Source of the DNA: Candidatus Obscuribacterales bacterium
Lineage (GTDB): Bacteria; Cyanobacteriota; Vampirovibrionia; Obscuribacterales; Obscuribacteraceae
Assembly: GCA_020050685.1 (NCBI GenBank)
Contig: JAGVKG010000058.1
Location: 1-64,000, forward strand
Reading direction: 5' to 3'
Length of the DNA stretch: 64,000 nucleotides
Shown piece after piece: positions 16,275 to 25,005 of this stretch. Under the pieces are notes generated by a model. The model searched no databases. It had not been told where the DNA came from and saw nothing but the letters and a program-made list of their open reading frames with translations. The position numbers and the translations under genes are program-made. The first letter of the stretch is position 1. Each line of letters begins with the position of its first letter.

Positions 16275-17495
16275 ATGGCAATCGATACAGCCGGTCTCAC
16301 ATCAGACGACCTAAAAACAGAAGAGATGGTAATCAACATGGGTCCACAGCACCCAGCCACCCACGGTGTGCTGCGTTTGCTTTTGACTCTTGATGGTGAA
16401 TATGTCACTCACGTTGAACCAGTGATTGGTCACTTGCACCGAGCCCAAGAATGGCAAGGACAAAATCGCACTTGGTTTCAATACCAAGCATTGATCGACC
16501 GAGTTGATTACTTGTCCGGCATGTTCACATCGTGGGCATTGTCTCGTGCAGCAGAAACAATCGACGAGTGTCACGTTCCTGAACGTGCAGAATACATGCG
16601 CGTGATAGTCGCTGAGATGAATCGTATTACTTCGCACTTGCTCTGGTTGGGCACATACCTGATCGACTTGGGCGCGATGTTTGGTTTCCCATTCTATCCA
16701 TTCCGCGAACGCGAAAAGCTGTTGGATTTATTCGAAGCAATTGCTGGCCAACGCATGATGTTCAATTACATCCGCATTGGTGGTGTACAGCGCGAAGCAC
16801 CGTTTGGTTGGTTCGCCAAGTTGAAAGCATTTACGGAAGAATTTCCCGATCGCATTGATGAATACGAAGCAATTGTCACGCAAAACCCCATCTTCTTAAA
16901 GCGCACCAAAGGCGTTGGTATTTTGAAGAAATCAGTGGCCATGGACTATGGCGTTACTGGTCCATGCATTCGCGCCTCTGGTATCAATATGGATTTGCGC
17001 CGCTTCAAACCATATTCTGTTTATCCCAAACTAAAATTTGAAGTACCAGTAATTGAAGGCGATGGCGACACCTGGGCACGTTACATGTGCCGCATTCAGG
17101 AAATGCGCCAATCGAACGAAATCATCAAGCAGTGTCTCGATCAAATTACTGGCGGTTGGCCGGAAGAATTGGCTGAGCGCCGCAAATCTTGTAATTCCTG
17201 CGGTAAAGAAGATTGCGCCAATTGTGGCGGCGATCTAAAGATCATGGCTAAGAAACAAAACGCCGGCTTGCGTGTAAAAGCTGGCGAAGCCTTTGCAGCT
17301 GTGGAATCACCGCGCGGAACTCTTGGTTGCTATGTCATTTCCAACGGATCTGACAAGGCTTTCCGTTTCAAATGGCGCAACCCATCATTCTGCAACCTTT
17401 CAGTTTTGCATGAATTGTTGGTCGGTCATCCAATTGCCGACATCATGGCAATATTTGGATCAATAGATGTGATTTTGCCGGACGTGGACAGATAA
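16275..17495 (+). CDS. nuoD: NADH dehydrogenase subunit D (NuoD/NdhH) with extra cysteine cluster
   Basis: A 406-residue, 49-kDa-type subunit that forms the quinone pocket with NuoB. The motifs MGPQHPATHG, IGHLHR, RVDYLSGM, GVTGP, YSVYPKLKFEVP and the C-terminal GSIDVILPDVDR are present. Between the core and the last domain the usual spacer is replaced by a stretch containing C306, C309, C314 and C317 (CX2CX4CX2C). This is a likely zinc or iron-sulfur site that the standard subunit does not have. Otherwise the length is normal and the frame intact. Confidence 0.95.
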   Translation: MAIDTAGLTSDDLKTEEMVINMGPQHPATHGVLRLLLTLDGEYVTHVEPVIGHLHRAQEWQGQNRTWFQYQALIDRVDYLSGMFTSWALSRAAETIDECHVPERAEYMRVIVAEMNRITSHLLWLGTYLIDLGAMFGFPFYPFREREKLLDLFEAIAGQRMMFNYIRIGGVQREAPFGWFAKLKAFTEEFPDRIDEYEAIVTQNPIFLKRTKGVGILKKSVAMDYGVTGPCIRASGINMDLRRFKPYSVYPKLKFEVPVIEGDGDTWARYMCRIQEMRQSNEIIKQCLDQITGGWPEELAERRKSCNSCGKEDCANCGGDLKIMAKKQNAGLRVKAGEAFAAVESPRGTLGCYVISNGSDKAFRFKWRNPSFCNLSVLHELLVGHPIADIMAIFGSIDVILPDVDR

Positions 17496-17514
17496 AACGA
17501 GTTAGACGAATAAA

Positions 17515-18897
17515 GTGAGTACAACGACAATGACTTCAAGCACCATTACCCGTGAGATTCCAAAACCGGGAATCAATTTCCAGCTTTACGAGCTTGGCAA
17601 ATTTATTCGCCTCAGTTTGACTTGGTTGACCATCATATTTGGTGCCGTATGGATTGCTTCCTGGTTGGTTGGTGTTTTGTTACCAGCAGCAATTGAGCAA
17701 TTCATGCAAGGTGACAACGCCCACTTTATTGGCAATGTCTTACGCGCCCTCACACCAATTGTTTCCGTCATGGTCTTTATTCCCATTAATGCCATGTTCA
17801 TGGTGCTCTGCGAGCGCCGTGCTCTTGCGCTTTTCACAGTACGTAAAGGACCAAACCGCGTCGGTCCGGATGGCTATCTGCAAACGGCCGCTGACGCCGT
17901 CAAACTCCTCTTTAAAGAAGACATTACGCCTCACGGCGCCGATGCGATTATGTTTACGCTTGCACCAATTATCTTCTTTGCCCCATCTATATTTGGTGCG
18001 CTGCCACTTTTAGCAGCAGTCACTGCCGATCATCCGCTTTATTCATTTGTGAATTTGCCTACCGGTATCTTCTATGTATTAGCCATGTCTTCCATTCCAG
18101 TAGTCGGATTGGTCATGGGTTCATGGGCATCTAATAATAAGTACTCGCTGGTCGGTGGACTACGCTCTGCTGCACAAGCAGTTTCCTATGAAATTCCCCT
18201 TGTGCTTTCCATCATCACCGTTTGCTTTATGGCCGGTTCACTTGATGTCGTGCAAATTGCCCGTCAACAAGCCGGCGGACTTTTAAACTGGAACGTCTTT
18301 GGTGGTGGTGCTCTCACGCATGCTAACCTCGGCTCCATCACTTCAATTGTTGCAGCTCTGATCATGTCGCTTTCCTGCGTCATACTATTTTGCATGTACT
18401 TGATAGCTGCTTGCGCAGAAGTTAATCGCATCCCGTTTGACTTGCCGGAAGCAGAAAGCGAACTGGTCTCCGGTTACAACACGGAATACAGTGGCATCAA
18501 GTTTGCCATTTTCTTCTTGGCTGAATTTACAAACCTATTTATTGTCTCAACAGTTGCCACCGTCATGTTCTTAGGTTGCGGTGCAGCACCACTACCAATA
18601 TTGGATGAAGTCATGGTTGGTACAGTCACAAGCCTCCTGGCTTGGGCGCAAAACAATCTTGGTGCCAACTTCGGTCAATTGGGTTGGTTGATCAATTCGC
18701 TGATTAATCCGACCACTTTTGTTGCAGCCCTCTGGGTGATTCTCAAAGTTTATTCGTTGGTTGTTTTTGCCATCTTAGTTCGCGGCACTCTGCCAAGATT
18801 CCGCATTGATCAATTGATGGATTTTGGCTGGAAGCGACTAATTCCATTGTCGCTGATCTTATTGATTGCAATTACTTTTCTCAAGGAGCTTGTATAA
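17515..18897 (+). CDS. nuoH: NADH dehydrogenase subunit H (NuoH/NdhA)
   Basis: A 460-residue membrane subunit with about eight to nine helices that links the quinone site to proton pumping. Diagnostic segments are RKGPNRVGPDGYLQTAADAV, LFKEDITPHGAD and EVNRIPFDLPEAESELVSGY. It is longer than the E. coli protein (325 residues). The surplus lies in an extended N-terminus with an additional hydrophobic helix and in two loops (about 255-290 and 360-400). The start may be the GTG at 17515 or the ATG at 17530; neither has a clear ribosome site. Confidence 0.94.
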   Translation: MSTTTMTSSTITREIPKPGINFQLYELGKFIRLSLTWLTIIFGAVWIASWLVGVLLPAAIEQFMQGDNAHFIGNVLRALTPIVSVMVFIPINAMFMVLCERRALALFTVRKGPNRVGPDGYLQTAADAVKLLFKEDITPHGADAIMFTLAPIIFFAPSIFGALPLLAAVTADHPLYSFVNLPTGIFYVLAMSSIPVVGLVMGSWASNNKYSLVGGLRSAAQAVSYEIPLVLSIITVCFMAGSLDVVQIARQQAGGLLNWNVFGGGALTHANLGSITSIVAALIMSLSCVILFCMYLIAACAEVNRIPFDLPEAESELVSGYNTEYSGIKFAIFFLAEFTNLFIVSTVATVMFLGCGAAPLPILDEVMVGTVTSLLAWAQNNLGANFGQLGWLINSLINPTTFVAALWVILKVYSLVVFAILVRGTLPRFRIDQLMDFGWKRLIPLSLILLIAITFLKELV

Positions 18898-18900
18898 GCA

Positions 18901-19602
18901 ATGATGGGTATCGTCGGTCGTGCCGTTGAAGGCCTTTATCAGGTAATGCGTGGACTAACCACTGTGGGAAAACACACAGTGCGGGAGCCAATTACAAAAG
19001 AATACCCGGACCTTGTGTCGGATCTACCAGCACACTTCCGTGGCAGATTGGCCCTGACAGTCAATCCGGAAACGGGCGAGCATCTGTGTATTTCTTGCCG
19101 TCAATGCGAGCGTGTCTGCCCAGACAAATGTATTGAGATTACGGCACACAAATCACCGGAGACTAATAAGCTTGAACTGATTGATTTCAAAATCGATCAC
19201 GGGCTTTGCATGTTCTGCGGACTTTGCACGGAAGTTTGCCCGACAAGCTGCATCATCAATACAAATGATTTTGAGATGGCAGATTACACCCGCGCATCCC
19301 TTATATATGATCTGAAACGTCTGACTTTGACACAAGACGAATCAGACTACTACTTCTCCAAAAAAGAATTGCCGTTGCCAAAACCAAAACCGGTCAAGGC
19401 TCCGGCACCAGCGGCAGCCGCAGCAAAGCCCGCGGCCCCAGCCGGTGATGCCAAGCCACAAGCAGCTGCTGCACCAAAAGCACCGGCAGCCGAAGCAGCA
19501 CCTGCTCCCGAAGCAAAGGCAGCACCAGCCAAGGCGGAAGAAAAGCCAGCCGCTGATGCACCAGAAAAATCCCCAAATGGTCAAGACAAGAAGGATAGCT
19601 AA
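18901..19602 (+). CDS. nuoI: NADH dehydrogenase subunit I (NuoI/NdhI) with Ala/Pro-rich tail
   Basis: A 233-residue, 8Fe ferredoxin-type subunit with two 4Fe-4S motifs, CISCRQCERVCP (from about residue 63) and CMFCGLCTEVCP (from about 103). These pass electrons towards NuoB. The folded part ends near residue 160. About 70 further residues made almost only of Ala, Pro, Lys and Glu follow, which the standard protein lacks. The tail is in frame and has the same codon style as its neighbours. The start lies 3 bases after the nuoH stop. Confidence 0.94.
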   Translation: MMGIVGRAVEGLYQVMRGLTTVGKHTVREPITKEYPDLVSDLPAHFRGRLALTVNPETGEHLCISCRQCERVCPDKCIEITAHKSPETNKLELIDFKIDHGLCMFCGLCTEVCPTSCIINTNDFEMADYTRASLIYDLKRLTLTQDESDYYFSKKELPLPKPKPVKAPAPAAAAAKPAAPAGDAKPQAAAAPKAPAAEAAPAPEAKAAPAKAEEKPAADAPEKSPNGQDKKDS

Positions 19603-19605
19603 CCA

Positions 19606-20184
19606 ATGGAAAATATCATTAGCTTTTCGCAAGCAACTGTAGAGCCAATCATGTTTTATGCATTGGTACTCTTGATGGTACCGCTTGCCTTTGGTGTGAT
19701 CTTTGACAGATCAATTATCCGAGCCGGTTTCATCCTGATCGGAGTCTTCGGCACCATATCAGGCATCTTCCTTTTGCTGCAAGCACAATTTCTTGCCATG
19801 GCGCAAATCATGATTTATGCAGTCGGCATAACTCTGGTTGTCGTAATTGCCTTGATGTTAACCAATCCAACACTTGACGAGGACAGGGCACCGACACAAG
19901 CCGCCAATCGGCTTCCCGGATTTCTCATTGCTCTTCTCGTATTTGCCACCATATTTCTAGCCATTAGATCTGAGCTATGGCCAATGGCTCCGGAACTTAT
20001 TCAAAGCGATCCGACAAAAGCAATCGGCTACTTCCTGCTCACCTTCTATTCCTTGCCATTTGAATTTTCTTCAATTTTGCTTTTGGCTGCTTTAATTGGC
20101 TCGGTGATGCTGGCTAAATCAGACAGAGCACCAATGAAAACCGAAAAGGGAAATGCCAAAGCCCTGGCAAAATCCACTCGCTAA
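19606..20184 (+). CDS. nuoJ: NADH dehydrogenase subunit J (NuoJ/NdhG)
   Basis: A 192-residue membrane subunit with five predicted helices. The first three (FYALVLLMVPLAFGVIF, SIIRAGFILIGVFGTISG and AQFLAMAQIMIYAVGI) match the conserved NuoJ core, including the helix with the MIYAVG bulge. The C-terminus is a short Lys-rich tail. It starts 3 bases after nuoI. Confidence 0.92.
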   Translation: MENIISFSQATVEPIMFYALVLLMVPLAFGVIFDRSIIRAGFILIGVFGTISGIFLLLQAQFLAMAQIMIYAVGITLVVVIALMLTNPTLDEDRAPTQAANRLPGFLIALLVFATIFLAIRSELWPMAPELIQSDPTKAIGYFLLTFYSLPFEFSSILLLAALIGSVMLAKSDRAPMKTEKGNAKALAKSTR

Positions 20185-20212
20185 ATTCTCAGACTGAACA
20201 CAGGTAAAAATC

Positions 20213-20767
20213 ATGCTTTCCAAACCGCTTGCCTTTTCATTTGCTTACATAATTTGCGCAATAATTGTGACGACGCTTTATGCAATCGGCGTTGTCGGCG
20301 ACACAATCATGCAGGCTGGATTCAATCCGGAAATGGCAGGGCTGTTTACAGCTTCTGCTCTATTTGCTCTTGGTGCTCTTGCCGCGATTTGCGGTGGTCA
20401 CGGTAAGACAATTGCCGTTGCCGGAATAGCCTTGGCATTTTGTGTACTAGTGGCACACGAGCAACCACTCGTGCGATACATGACTTTGTCTGCCCTATTA
20501 TTCTCAATTGGTATGTACGGTATGGTTGTTTCACGCAATGCCGTTCGTATGCTCATGTCGATTGAATTGATGCTCAACGCCGTCAACATCAACATGGTGG
20601 CACTGGCCAGATACATTGATCCAATTGCCGTGCGTGGACAACTTTTCGCCATCTTCATTTTGACAGTGGCAGCGGCTGAGGCTGCAGTCGGCTTGGCTAT
20701 CGTGCTTGCTATTTATCGCAACAACGCCAGCATTGACATGGAAAAGTTCAACACGCTTAAGTGGTAG
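20213..20767 (+). CDS. nuoK: NADH dehydrogenase subunit K (NuoK/NdhE) with N-terminal extension
   Basis: 184 residues, where NuoK is usually about 100. The canonical subunit begins near residue 90 (LSALLFSIGMYGMVVSRNAV) and continues through LMSIELMLNAVNINMVAL, with the conserved Glu in helix 2. The preceding about 89 residues hold three extra hydrophobic segments. No ribosome site precedes the internal ATG at 20480, so the long form is favoured. It is the last nuo gene here; nuoL, M and N do not follow. Confidence 0.9.
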   Translation: MLSKPLAFSFAYIICAIIVTTLYAIGVVGDTIMQAGFNPEMAGLFTASALFALGALAAICGGHGKTIAVAGIALAFCVLVAHEQPLVRYMTLSALLFSIGMYGMVVSRNAVRMLMSIELMLNAVNINMVALARYIDPIAVRGQLFAIFILTVAAAEAAVGLAIVLAIYRNNASIDMEKFNTLKW

Positions 20768-20771
20768 GTCT

Positions 20772-21524
20772 TTGAAAAACTCAAGCATTAGTTTTAGGTC
20801 CGCTTCGGTTTTGCTGTCGGCCTTTGCTTTGCTCTCGACATTACTCACTGCTTGTTCCGGGCCTTCCTATGAACAAGAGATGAAGGCTGGCAATCAAGCA
20901 CTAACAGCTGGTGAATTCACCCAGGCAGAAACATCATTTAAATCAGCCACCAAGCTAGCAGAAAAATTTGGCGGAAAAGATCCTCGCCTGGAAGACGCTT
21001 TGATTGGCAATGGTGATGCCTGCGTTGGACTGGGGCATCTTGACCAAGCGGAGTTGCTTTACCAAAAGGCTCTCGAGATTGATACGAATCTTTCTGATCC
21101 AGAAAATGCCGATAGCGGGCAAGTCTTGCAAAGACTCGGGCATGTTTATTTGGAAGCTGGCAAACTCTCAGATGCAGAGAATGCCCTCAAGGAAGCTCAG
21201 CCGATTCTGGAAAAGTGTCTTGCTCAGGACTCTCCGGACATGGCCAATCTTTATACCGACTTAGGCAATTTGCACGCCAGACAATCACGCTATCGCAAAG
21301 CCGAAGAAGAATACCAAGCCGCCTACGCAATTCTCGAGCCATCCGTCGGCAATTATCAAAGACAAAAAGAAGTAGTCCTCAATGCCTTGGCTGCTCTCTA
21401 CAATCAAACAGAAGACCTAGATAAATTGGCCCGCATCAATCAAAAACTCGAACTCTTAAGAGTGCAAGACGCCAGAAACGTCACTAAAGTCTTGCCCTAT
21501 GTTAACCAAAGTCAGTCTAACTAG
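20772..21524 (+). CDS. TPR lipoprotein at the end of the nuo operon
   Basis: 250 residues from a TTG at 20772, 4 bases after nuoK. The start is chosen because it gives a clean lipoprotein signal ending in LLTAC (lipobox L-T-A-C); the longer frame would overlap nuoK by 62 bases. Four to five tetratricopeptide repeats follow, such as AGNQALTAGEFTQAETSFKS and LGHLDQAELLYQKALEI. The product is probably a membrane-anchored periplasmic scaffold. Its position suggests a link to complex I, but no partner can be read from sequence. It resembles the TPR protein at 54836. Confidence 0.8.
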   Translation: MKNSSISFRSASVLLSAFALLSTLLTACSGPSYEQEMKAGNQALTAGEFTQAETSFKSATKLAEKFGGKDPRLEDALIGNGDACVGLGHLDQAELLYQKALEIDTNLSDPENADSGQVLQRLGHVYLEAGKLSDAENALKEAQPILEKCLAQDSPDMANLYTDLGNLHARQSRYRKAEEEYQAAYAILEPSVGNYQRQKEVVLNALAALYNQTEDLDKLARINQKLELLRVQDARNVTKVLPYVNQSQSN

Positions 21525-21582
21525 ATATCAGTACTCTGAACTGCTCCTCGCAATTCTATGCTTCGCTGATCCTTGGTTACAA

Positions 21583-23007
21583 TTACTTGCAAGAAACAGC
21601 TTGTTTGAGAAATGCCATTGCCCAATCGTGCAGTTGATTCCAGCCAACCACGTGACGCATGGAGAGCATTCTTCTGCGTTTTTCTTCTACGTTCATTGTC
21701 AGAGCGTGAGCAATTGAGCGGCCGATTTGGTTGGCGTCGTGTGCGTCGACAACTAAGGCACCAGAGGCAAGTTCTGCCGATGAGCCGGCTTGCTTGGAGA
21801 CAATCAGAACACCTTGCTCATCTATACGGCAAGCAACGTATTCTTTGGCAATCAGATTCAAGCCATCACGAACTGGTGTAACTAACAAAACGTCTGCTGC
21901 CATGTACCAGGCTGCAAGTTCTTCGTGACCAAGACTTTCATCCAAAAGTAAAATTGGTTCCCAATCATCGGCGCGGAAAGAATTGTTTACCTGGTCGACT
22001 TTGGCTTTCACCATTTCCGCATATTCGCGATTGGCTTTCGATTCATTTTGTACACTCTGAGCAATTTGCACAAAGTGAAAGCGCCTATGCCAATGTGGCT
22101 GCGTTTGCAAAAATGCTTCAATGCCGTAGAGCTTTTCAAAAACTCCTTTGGCATAATCCAAACGATCGATACCCAAGATCACTTGACTTGCCAGGCTGTA
22201 TTTTTTGGGAATCACGGCTGCCTTCGGACGACTAGCATTAGCCATGTGTTGCCAATGGGCGAAATCCAAACCAAGCGGCATGACAACTACACTGGTTGTC
22301 TGTCCATTTATGCGCACTTCCATTTTCATCAAATCGACTTGAGCACTTGGCAAGAACTCTTGCACCGAGTTGAGAAAATTCAGCGCATATTCTGTTGTAT
22401 GAAAACCGAGAAGCTTGTTGCTCAGCAATGCCAAGATGAGATCGGCAATAATTGGCGAACCAATCAGTTTATCTGGCGCGGGCCAGCTCACATGCCAGAA
22501 CTGACAGGGCACCATTCCGGCTTCTGAGGCAATTGAAGGCGCCAAAAAAGCAAAATGGTAATCGTGTATCCAGGCAATGGTCGGAAACGATCCTTTAGAC
22601 AAAGCAATCGCATCATTACCCATTGCCTTGTTCAGTTGCTTGTATGCCTTCCAATCGCTGGCCTCAAAAACAGCAAGCTCGGGCATTCCGTGAAAAAGCG
22701 GCCACAAATAATCGCGACAAAAGCTTTCGTGCCCTTCAATTACAGGTAGAGGAAATTGTCCGTAGCGAACCGCAAAGTCATCTGTCCTTTTCTGGCTGGC
22801 ATCGGCTTTCACGCTTTCTGCCAGAGCCGGCGCCAGCCAATTGACTTTGGAATTGAGCTGCTTAATTAGCGGCTTCAATCCCTTCGATACGCCGCCTGTG
22901 TCTTGCGGTCCGCGAAAGGAAATGACGGTAACCTGGGGCAAACTCTGGCTGAGCTCACTTGCATTGACGTGAGTTAAGAGCGGCGGGCTGACAATTGAGG
23001 TCAACAT
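21583..23007 (-). CDS. otsA: GT20 sugar-phosphate synthase (trehalose-6-phosphate synthase-like)
   Basis: A 474-residue GT-B glycosyltransferase that would join a UDP/ADP-sugar to a phosphorylated acceptor. Family motifs are WIHDYHF, GFHTTEYALNF, GIDRLDYAKG (phosphate-binding Arg) and VRDGLNLIAKEYVAC. The region after HDYH reads HVSWPAPD instead of the usual HIPFP-type sequence. The acceptor could therefore be glucose-6-phosphate (trehalose) or glycerol-3-phosphate, as in cyanobacterial GgpS. No phosphatase gene (otsB) is adjacent. It converges with the nuo operon. The fold is certain; the product is not. Confidence 0.85.
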   Translation of the reverse strand: MLTSIVSPPLLTHVNASELSQSLPQVTVISFRGPQDTGGVSKGLKPLIKQLNSKVNWLAPALAESVKADASQKRTDDFAVRYGQFPLPVIEGHESFCRDYLWPLFHGMPELAVFEASDWKAYKQLNKAMGNDAIALSKGSFPTIAWIHDYHFAFLAPSIASEAGMVPCQFWHVSWPAPDKLIGSPIIADLILALLSNKLLGFHTTEYALNFLNSVQEFLPSAQVDLMKMEVRINGQTTSVVVMPLGLDFAHWQHMANASRPKAAVIPKKYSLASQVILGIDRLDYAKGVFEKLYGIEAFLQTQPHWHRRFHFVQIAQSVQNESKANREYAEMVKAKVDQVNNSFRADDWEPILLLDESLGHEELAAWYMAADVLLVTPVRDGLNLIAKEYVACRIDEQGVLIVSKQAGSSAELASGALVVDAHDANQIGRSIAHALTMNVEEKRRRMLSMRHVVGWNQLHDWAMAFLKQAVSCK

Positions 23008-23358
23008 ATAGAGCAGCTAGCTCCCCCAGAGAATTAGGGTAGAAATGCTCCCGAACGGATATTCAAGAGCTATAGAAATACTTGCCCTATTAACTTATTC
23101 TATGAGGCGCCAGTAATCAAATTATTTTTGATCCTTTTTTAGATCTTTTTTTGATTTGGTTTTAGGTTGGCTTTTGTTTTGGTTTTATATGCGACGTTAG
23201 GATTATTATGAGCAGCAATTCAGCCTCGGATGTAAACAGATCACCAAGAGCAAAAGATATATCCTTTGGCTATACGCAGAAATTTCCCAAAGCCCCATTT
23301 TGAATTTTTCTTGTGATACCACATTTAGTACCATTGTCAGATAAGGCAATTACAGATC
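23008..23358. other. 351-bp divergent intergenic region with a T/G-rich tract
   Basis: No gene is seen between the GT20 gene and the M48 protease gene, which are transcribed away from each other. The plus strand from about 23123 to 23188 is almost only T and G, with repeated TTTTG/TTTGG words and hardly any C. No confident promoter was found on either strand. Confidence 0.5.
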
Positions 23359-24555
23359 ATGCCCGCAACTAATCCATTTAGCCCCGAAGAACTTTCAGCC
23401 ATGCAGGCAGCTGGCGTCACACCGCCTGTCATTTCGGAACAGATGCTCGCTTATTGCCACATTCGTTATGCCTTGATATTCGTGGGATTCATTTATCTCG
23501 TTCTTGTTCTTTGGGCGCTTTTACAATCAGGAATGATTACCAAACTTGCAGACTACTGCCGGCGTGTAACTAAATCCACTCAGCACCACAAGCCTTCTTT
23601 CCCTTCAATATTCTGCTTTTATGCTTGCCTGACAATTATTTTGACATCGATGATGTTTCCGCTTTTGGTTTACTCCGGGTTCAGCCTGGAACATACCTTT
23701 GGTCTTTCCAACGAATCATTTACAGCCTGGTTTGTCGATCTCCTAAAAGCCAAATCAGTCAGCATCGTCCTCGGCTCGCTGGCATTCTGGATCCTATTTT
23801 TCACTATCAATCGCGCAGCGAAATTTTGGCCAATCATTGCCTGGGCTGCTCTATCGACATTTTTAGCAATCATGATTTTCGCTATGCCGCTTGTGTTCGA
23901 TCCCATGTTCAATCGATTTACATCGATGCCAGCAGGTGAGCTGCGCACGCAAATAGAAAGTCTCGCCGGCAAAGCAAATATTGCCAATGCAGCAATTTTT
24001 GTGGTCGACAAAAGTAAACAAACAAAATCTCTCAATGCTTATGTAACCGGCTTAGGATCATCGACGCGCATTGTTATTTGGGACAACACACTCAACAAAA
24101 TGCCCACCGATCAAGTTCTTGCTGTTGTCGGTCACGAGATCGGCCATTATGTCTACCGTCATGTTTATTGGGGATTTGCTCTAGCCAGTGCTTGCCTCTT
24201 TATTCTGCTCGGCACAATTGCCATGTATCACAAGGCTCTGCTTTCCTATTTGCCTAAGCGATGGCAAATAGAATCGCTCACTGAACTTTCAGTCATTCCT
24301 GTGATTATGGCGGCCATGGCCATCATTTCGTTTTCGACTGATCCAATCTTCAGTTCCATCGGCAGAGGAATGGAAAGACAAGCAGACGCCTACGGGCTGA
24401 CGCTAACCAAAAATGGCCCGGCAATGGCACGCAGCTTTGTCACCTTGTCGGAAGCAGATCTTATTGAACCCGATCCACCAGCCCTAATTCAATTTTGGTT
24501 TTTCAATCACCCATCAATTCGCCAAAGAATAGAAAGCGCACTCTCGCATAATTGA
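23359..24555 (+). CDS. M48-family (Ste24/HtpX-type) membrane metalloprotease
   Basis: 398 residues with about six hydrophobic helices. The zinc site is VVGHEIGHYVYRH (HExxH, about residue 258), with the distal Glu in RGMERQADAYGL. The N-terminal helices and the placement of the catalytic motif after a long loop fit the Ste24/CAAX-protease branch (M48A) better than short HtpX. Such enzymes degrade or trim membrane proteins. The gene is apparently transcribed alone. AAGG lies about 12 bases before the ATG. Confidence 0.88.
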   Translation: MPATNPFSPEELSAMQAAGVTPPVISEQMLAYCHIRYALIFVGFIYLVLVLWALLQSGMITKLADYCRRVTKSTQHHKPSFPSIFCFYACLTIILTSMMFPLLVYSGFSLEHTFGLSNESFTAWFVDLLKAKSVSIVLGSLAFWILFFTINRAAKFWPIIAWAALSTFLAIMIFAMPLVFDPMFNRFTSMPAGELRTQIESLAGKANIANAAIFVVDKSKQTKSLNAYVTGLGSSTRIVIWDNTLNKMPTDQVLAVVGHEIGHYVYRHVYWGFALASACLFILLGTIAMYHKALLSYLPKRWQIESLTELSVIPVIMAAMAIISFSTDPIFSSIGRGMERQADAYGLTLTKNGPAMARSFVTLSEADLIEPDPPALIQFWFFNHPSIRQRIESALSHN

Positions 24556-24631
24556 GATGCGCGAATGGCACGCAGCAAAAATGTACGCTAAACTGTTAAC
24601 GCTATCTCCTTAGTGCTCAAAGAAGGATCAA

Positions 24632-25000
24632 ATGAGAAAGATACTTTCAGGAATTTGCTTAGTTTCAATAGCTGGTCTAGTCATGCTGACACCGGCAATA
24701 AGCAAGAAAAGTGAAGCGAAGAAAATAGACGGCGAAGTGGTTTTCAAACAGCATTGCGCAAGTTGTCACGCAGACGGCGGCAATAGCATCAAGCCCAATC
24801 ATCCCGTCGCCGAAGCCAAAGAGTTGGGAACGTTAGCTACTTTCAAAAACTATTTGAGCAAACCGCCGGGCCACATGCCTTATTACAAGAATGTTGTTGA
24901 CGACAAAGGCACTCTGGAAGCACTCTACAAGTACTGCAAGACTTTGAAAAAACCAAAACACCAGCAAGCATTTGAAAAAACGCCCAAAACGGCCAGCTAG
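24632..25000 (+). CDS. Periplasmic class I cytochrome c (c6-like)
   Basis: A 122-residue electron carrier. It has a signal peptide (first about 25 residues), the haem site CASCH (C42, C45, H46) and a probable axial Met82 in PPGHMPYYKN. The spacing and the DGEVVFKQHCASCH lead-in resemble cytochrome c6 and cytochrome c553. AGGA lies 5 bases before the ATG. It would shuttle electrons in the periplasm, possibly between a quinol oxidoreductase and a terminal oxidase; neither gene is in this window. A strong terminator follows inside the convergent rimM. Confidence 0.85.
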   Translation: MRKILSGICLVSIAGLVMLTPAISKKSEAKKIDGEVVFKQHCASCHADGGNSIKPNHPVAEAKELGTLATFKNYLSKPPGHMPYYKNVVDDKGTLEALYKYCKTLKKPKHQQAFEKTPKTAS

Positions 25001-25005
25001 TTAAA

